This document shows positions 38,631 to 42,319 of a stretch of 42,319 nt of DNA, piece by piece; positions within the stretch are counted from its first letter, which is position 1, and every line of letters begins with the position of its first letter. A program made the position numbers and the translations under genes. This stretch comes from JBOHTO01 sp050733695. Lineage in GTDB: Bacteria > Gemmatimonadota > Gemmatimonadetes > Gemmatimonadales > Gemmatimonadaceae. The notes under the pieces are model-generated. The model did no database searches. It was not told where the DNA came from and saw only the letters and a list, made by a program, of their open reading frames with translations. The stretch is from contig JBOHTO010000002.1 in assembly GCA_050733695.1 (NCBI GenBank), forward strand, positions 1 through 42,319. Reading direction: 5' to 3'.

Positions 38631-39550
38631 CCGACGGGCGGCGGTTCGTCGGGGATAGCGCGCCGTATCACTCCGCCCACCGAGTCGAGCGTGCGCTCCG
38701 CGTCCTCGCGGCTGAGAGAACGCTTCTGCATCATGATTGCGGTCTTCACCCGGCCGCCGGACGCGCTCAGCAACCGGCGTGCCTCCGCGCGTGGGATGCC
38801 GCAGACTTCCATCATGATGCGCTCGCTCCTGTCGGTGAGCTTGTTGTTGGTCGCCTTGAGGTCGACCATGAGATTCCCGAACGTCTTGCCCAGGCGGATC
38901 ATCGCGCCGGTGGTGATCATGTTGAGCACCAGCTTGGTCGCGGTGCCGGCCTTCATGCGGGTGGAGCCGGTCACCGCTTCGGGGCCGGTGATTGGAAGAA
39001 TGACGATGTCCGCTGCCGCGAGTGCATCGGCGGGCGGAGGCGAGCATGCGAGCATTGCGGTGCGCGCACCGAGCTCCTTTGCGTGTCGCAGCGCACCGCG
39101 CACGAACGGCGTCGTTCCGGATGCGGCGATGCCGACGACGAAGTCGTGCTCGCCTACTCGGCGCTCACTCATCGCTTCGGCGCCACCCTCGGGCCTGTCC
39201 TCCGCGCCTTCCTGCGGAGTGACCATCGCCGCCGGACCGCCGGCGATGATCCCCTGGACCATCTCCGGCTCGCTGCCGAACGTCGGCGGACACTCGGCCG
39301 CATCCAGAATACCGAGCCGCCCCGATGTCCCGGCGCCCACATAGAACAGGCGCCCGCCGCGCCGGAAGGTCGCCTCCGCCGCCTCGATCGCCTCGGCGAT
39401 CCGCTCCCTCTGTGTGGCGACGATGTCGGGAACGGTGCGATCCTCCGCGTGGATGAGGTCGACGATCTCCAACGGCGACGCCAGATCGATCGAAGCGGTG
39501 CGCGGGTTGCGACGTTCAGTGACACGTGGATCGAGTGCGTCGGGGCGCAC
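38627..39550 (-). CDS. murQ: N-acetylmuramic acid 6-phosphate etherase
   Basis: MurQ removes the lactyl ether from MurNAc-6-phosphate, giving GlcNAc-6-phosphate and D-lactate. The 307 residues show the SIS domain: RLFYVGAGTSGRLGILDAAECPPTFG with the catalytic Glu (AECPP), VGIAASGTTPFVRGAL and TGSTRMKAGTATKLVLNMI. The C-terminal helical region carries MVDLKATNNKL and AERTLDSVGG. The start is GTG 39550, with AGAGAGG a few bases upstream. It heads the murQ-anmK-symporter operon. Confidence 0.97.
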   Translation of the reverse strand: MRPDALDPRVTERRNPRTASIDLASPLEIVDLIHAEDRTVPDIVATQRERIAEAIEAAEATFRRGGRLFYVGAGTSGRLGILDAAECPPTFGSEPEMVQGIIAGGPAAMVTPQEGAEDRPEGGAEAMSERRVGEHDFVVGIAASGTTPFVRGALRHAKELGARTAMLACSPPPADALAAADIVILPITGPEAVTGSTRMKAGTATKLVLNMITTGAMIRLGKTFGNLMVDLKATNNKLTDRSERIMMEVCGIPRAEARRLLSASGGRVKTAIMMQKRSLSREDAERTLDSVGGVIRRAIPDEPPPVG

Positions 39551-39576
39551 GACACCTCTCTGTCATCCCCGCGTGT

Positions 39577-39598
39577 GGGGGGGTGGGGGGGGTGGTGG
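39577..39598. repeat. G-rich homopolymer tract between murQ and an outer-membrane protein gene
   Basis: G7-T-G8-T-GG-T-GG lies 27 bases upstream of the murQ start and about 100 bases upstream of the plus-strand gene. It could fold into a G-quadruplex on the plus strand or change length by slippage. The preceding TGTCATCCCCGCG resembles half of a REP-type palindrome. Confidence 0.65.
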
Positions 39599-39698
39599 CA
39601 TTCAGCATTGAACTGATGGAGACGCGGGTTGGCATTGCGCCGGCTGTCCTGCTCTCGGCGCCGCGGCTAAGTTACCGACGTTCTCACGCGGAGACCAG

Positions 39699-40364
39699 AT
39701 GCAGCGAATCGTTCTGACGGTGATCCTCGTCGCCGCGGTGGCGGGTCCGGCGGGTCTGGCGCGCGCGCAGGTGCTCGAGGTGCCCCGCAGTACGGAGCCT
39801 GCGTTCTGGGGATCGCTCGGGGCCGGTCTGTACGAGGTGCACGACGTGGAAGACGGGCGCACGCAGTCCGTGTGGCGCTTCGGTGACGGGCTTCAGTTTC
39901 GCGCGACGGGAGACATCACGATCCGGAACGGCACCACGATCGGAGCCCTGGTGGGATACGCACGGCTTCCGCTGGTGTATTCCGGTGCGGCAACAGGTGC
40001 GGGAAGTTGCGCCGGGTGCGACGCGCACGCGGATGTCTGGTCGGCGATGCTGCTCTTTCATCTCGGTGGCAACGATGGCTTTCATCAGGTGATCGACGTC
40101 GCCGCCGGCGTCACTCGCTACGCGAACTTCGAGGCGGACGCCTCCGGCGAACAGCTCACCCCGGAGGGCGACACCGATCTCGCGCTCAGCATTGGCTACG
40201 GCTTTGGCTATGCGCTCACACCGCGGTTCGCGGTCGAGCTTGTTCAGGACTTCGCGATCACGCTGCATCAGGACGAAGGACTGCGGGGCGATGCGGGCCG
40301 TGTGGGGCAGCAGCGCACGACCCGGCTCGGCGTTCGCTACGGATTGGGGACGAGGGGCAACTGA
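39699..40364 (+). CDS. Outer-membrane beta-barrel protein
   Basis: A 221-residue protein with a signal peptide (MQRIVLTVILVAAVAG ... LARA) and a series of amphipathic strands: AFWGSLGAGLYEVHDVE, TTIGALVGYARLPLVYSG, DVWSAMLLFHLGGND, LALSIGYGFGYALTPRFAVEL and a final RTTRLGVRYGLGTRGN. A pair of cysteines (SCAGC) sits in a loop. The repeated 'GxGxGY' strand pattern fits a small eight-stranded OmpA/OmpW-like barrel. ATG 39699 follows GGAGACC. Function is unknown. Confidence 0.8.
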   Translation: MQRIVLTVILVAAVAGPAGLARAQVLEVPRSTEPAFWGSLGAGLYEVHDVEDGRTQSVWRFGDGLQFRATGDITIRNGTTIGALVGYARLPLVYSGAATGAGSCAGCDAHADVWSAMLLFHLGGNDGFHQVIDVAAGVTRYANFEADASGEQLTPEGDTDLALSIGYGFGYALTPRFAVELVQDFAITLHQDEGLRGDAGRVGQQRTTRLGVRYGLGTRGN

Positions 40365-40412
40365 TCGGTTGGGTGGGAGGGACACGCATGCGGCGATTAT
40401 CCGGAGGAAGGG

Positions 40413-42293
40413 ATGACGGAGAAAATGGATTCCCGCTCTCGCGGGAATGATGATAATCGGGAAGCTGGGAATGAACGCGGTCCCCAAGGCGGCCGATATG
40501 GCGGGCGCGGAGGCGCGAACGACGGTGGGTGGTTGATTCGCGGTCTCGTCGCTACCGCGGCGCTCGGCGCGATCATCACATGCGCGCCACAGGTTCCCGT
40601 TGCGTCGTCCGATGCAGCGGCGCCCGCGATACCGCCGCGGACGGCTGCATCGTTCCCTGAGAGCTGGCGCTTCGAACCGGGCGCCGGCGCATCGTTCAGC
40701 GCGCACGCCATGGTTGCGAGCAACGACAGGCTGGCGAGCGAGGCGGGGCTCGGCATCCTGCGCAATGGCGGCAACGCCATCGATGCGGCCGTCGCGACCG
40801 GATTTGCGCTCGCGGTTACCCACCCGGAAGCGGGAAATCTCGGTGGCGGTGGCTACATGGTCGTGCGCATGGCGGATGGACGGACGGCCGCGCTCGACTA
40901 CCGCGAGATGGCGCCGCTCGCGGCGACCCGTAACATGTATCTCGACAGCGCGGGTGAGCTCACGGACGGCAGTCTTGTCGGGCATCTCGCGTCCGGTGTG
41001 CCTGGCGCCGTGATGGGATTGACCGAGGCACTCGAGCGTTTCGGCACGATGGACCTCGCGACGGTGATCGCCCCCGCCATCCGTCTCGCCTCGGACGGCT
41101 TCATCGTCGACAGCAACCTGTACCGCTCCATCCGCAACGACCGCGAACTGATCGCGCGCTTCGCCGGAGGCGCGACTTTTCTCCCCGAAGGCGAGCCGCC
41201 GGCACCGGGGACACGCTTTCACCAGCCCGAGCTGGCACGCACGCTGCGGTTGATCTCCGAGCGCGGGGCTCGCGCCTTCTACCAGGGCGAGGTGGCGGAG
41301 CTGATCGCCGACGAGATGCGGCGCGGGGGCGGGATCATCACCGAGGAGGATCTCGCAGGCTACGAGGCCGTCTGGCGCAATGCCGTGCGATCGACCTATC
41401 GCGGCTATGCGCTGCTCACGATGCCGCCATCTTCGTCCGGCGGCGTCACGATCACCGAGACGCTCAACATTCTCGAGACGTACGACGATCTCCCCCCGGT
41501 GAACAGCGCCCGATACGTGCACCGGCTCGGTTCGGCGTATCAGCTCGCATTCATCGACAGGAACTCCCGGCTGGCCGATCCGGCGTTCGAGGACGTTCCG
41601 GTGGCTGAACTCACGAGCAAGGAGTACGCGCGCGAGTTGCGCGGCTCGATACAGGTCGATCGCGCGACACCCACACGCGAACTGACGCCGGTGATGGTCG
41701 ATGCGACGGGAGGAACGCACACCACGCACTACTCCGTGGTGGATGCAGCGGGGAATGCGGTCGCGACGACGACGACGATAAATGGCCTGTACGGCTCAGG
41801 AGTCTTCATACCGGGTGCCGGCTTTTTCATGAACAACGAGATGGACGACTTCGCCGCGCAGCCGGGGGAGCCGAATCAGTTCGGCCTTGTGCAGGGGGAG
41901 CAGAACGCGATCGAGCCGCGCAAGCGCATGCTCAGCGCGATGTCACCCACGATAGTGCTCGATCCGGAGGGCGGGCTGCTGCTGGTCGTGGGTGCGCGCG
42001 GTGGGCCGCGCATCATAACGAGCACGTCGCAGGTGGTGCTCAACGTGATCCAGAACCGCATGTCGCTTGCCGACGCGATGAGCGCGCCGCGCATTCATCA
42101 TCAGGCGCTCCCCGACCTGCTGCGCTACGAGGAAGGCGGACTGCCTGAGGATGTGCTCACGCAACTGCGCACGATGGGCTACAGCGTGAGTCCGATCGGA
42201 AGCATAGGGACCGTGATCGGCGTGATGCGCGTCTCGGGCGGGTACGAGGGGATGGTGGACCCGCGATCGTATGGCGGGGCGGTGGGCTACTGA
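40413..42293 (+). CDS. ggt: Gamma-glutamyltransferase
   Basis: A 626-residue gamma-glutamyltransferase precursor, which cleaves gamma-glutamyl bonds of glutathione and related peptides outside the cytoplasm and self-processes into two subunits. The start of the domain is HAMVASNDRLASEAGLGILR, GGNAIDAAVATGFALAVTHP and GNLGGGGYMVV. The autoprocessing nucleophile is the first Thr of TTHYSVVD (residue 437). Later motifs are FFMNNEMDDF and RKRMLSAMSPTIV. ATG 40413 has a strong GGAGGAAGG, but residues 5-15 are encoded by the dispersed repeat at 40425, and the lipoprotein-type signal (RGLVATAALGAIITC) begins only near residue 42, so TTG 40533 is a serious alternative. The gene is complete; only 26 bases follow it. 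Confidence 0.96.
   Translation: MTEKMDSRSRGNDDNREAGNERGPQGGRYGGRGGANDGGWLIRGLVATAALGAIITCAPQVPVASSDAAAPAIPPRTAASFPESWRFEPGAGASFSAHAMVASNDRLASEAGLGILRNGGNAIDAAVATGFALAVTHPEAGNLGGGGYMVVRMADGRTAALDYREMAPLAATRNMYLDSAGELTDGSLVGHLASGVPGAVMGLTEALERFGTMDLATVIAPAIRLASDGFIVDSNLYRSIRNDRELIARFAGGATFLPEGEPPAPGTRFHQPELARTLRLISERGARAFYQGEVAELIADEMRRGGGIITEEDLAGYEAVWRNAVRSTYRGYALLTMPPSSSGGVTITETLNILETYDDLPPVNSARYVHRLGSAYQLAFIDRNSRLADPAFEDVPVAELTSKEYARELRGSIQVDRATPTRELTPVMVDATGGTHTTHYSVVDAAGNAVATTTTINGLYGSGVFIPGAGFFMNNEMDDFAAQPGEPNQFGLVQGEQNAIEPRKRMLSAMSPTIVLDPEGGLLLVVGARGGPRIITSTSQVVLNVIQNRMSLADAMSAPRIHHQALPDLLRYEEGGLPEDVLTQLRTMGYSVSPIGSIGTVIGVMRVSGGYEGMVDPRSYGGAVGY
40425..40452. repeat. Short dispersed palindromic repeat, copy 3, inside the ggt reading frame
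   Basis: ATTCCCGCTCTCGCGGGAAT is the third copy of the element at 9518 and 25513. If ggt translation begins at 40413 the repeat encodes the residues MDSRSRGNDD, a sequence typical of repeat-derived N termini. Confidence 0.75.
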
Positions 42294-42319
42294 GCGGCGC
42301 CGCGAAGGTGTTCGGGGTC

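Noticed and set aside
37356..39344. 662-residue plus-strand open frame opposite anmK and murQ
   Set aside because: Antisense to two clear enzymes, with shadow composition.
39684..41729. 681-residue minus-strand open frame opposite the barrel gene and ggt
   Set aside because: No domain, and it runs through two well-supported plus-strand genes.
1..42319. tRNA, rRNA, CRISPR arrays, prophage genes or an integron integrase
   Set aside because: None was recognised on either strand; no regularly spaced repeats and no tyrosine-recombinase motifs were seen.

Overview
The window looks like chromosome of a high-GC, Gram-negative-type bacterium, most likely Gemmatimonadota (Acidobacteriota is the main alternative). 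The reasons are the strong GC bias, two large Ser/Thr kinases fused to TolB-like/TPR regions, many small lipoproteins and outer-membrane proteins, several DinB-fold proteins, an adenosylcobalamin-dependent ribonucleotide reductase and a peptidase MA/beta-propeller/beta-barrel protein. No rRNA, tRNA, CRISPR array or phage module was seen. Functions are assigned from motifs read by eye, with no database search.

Layout. (1) 0-12.5 kb: a membrane-anchored kinase, then short housekeeping and stress genes: two DinB proteins, lipoproteins, TfoX-N, TM2 domain, a 5'-truncated polysaccharide deacetylase, RidA beside a cross-brace zinc protein, DUF4112, MsrA, a TonB-C lipoprotein, a methyltransferase and a VOC protein. 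(2) 12.3-19.7 kb, mostly minus strand: a 52-residue membrane protein, a soluble kinase-TolB-TPR protein, a class C-type serine hydrolase, an ArsR-DinB-SRPBCC operon with a clear promoter/operator, an ICMT-like methyltransferase, a lipoprotein and DUF1761.

(3) 19.8-25.3 kb is the accessory region. It holds a DUF3883 protein, an intact DUF433 antitoxin with a frameshifted DUF5615 toxin, an intact Phd-VapC pair, and remnants of a second DUF433, a second PIN toxin, a Fic protein, a serine hydrolase, an IS110 transposase and an IS3-type transposase. Two related repeats sit at the 3' ends of two unrelated minus-strand genes. Each contains a GC-rich imperfect hairpin and boxes resembling integron attC core sites, and the stop codon of each adjacent gene lies inside the box. 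A decayed integron-like cassette array is the most interesting hypothesis here, but it is unproven.

(4) 25.6-34.1 kb, minus strand: nrdJ-type ribonucleotide reductase, gamma-carbonic anhydrase, a metalloprotease/propeller/barrel outer-membrane protein and an N-acetylmuramoyl-L-alanine amidase. (5) 34.3-42.3 kb: a PP2C phosphatase whose 3' end overlaps a convergent sodium:solute symporter, then murQ-anmK-symporter as a likely MurNAc salvage operon, a small outer-membrane protein and a gamma-glutamyltransferase. Amidase, MurQ, AnmK, symporter and gamma-glutamyltransferase together suggest a cell-wall turnover theme. Three copies of a short palindromic repeat and two G/C homopolymer tracts punctuate the non-coding DNA.
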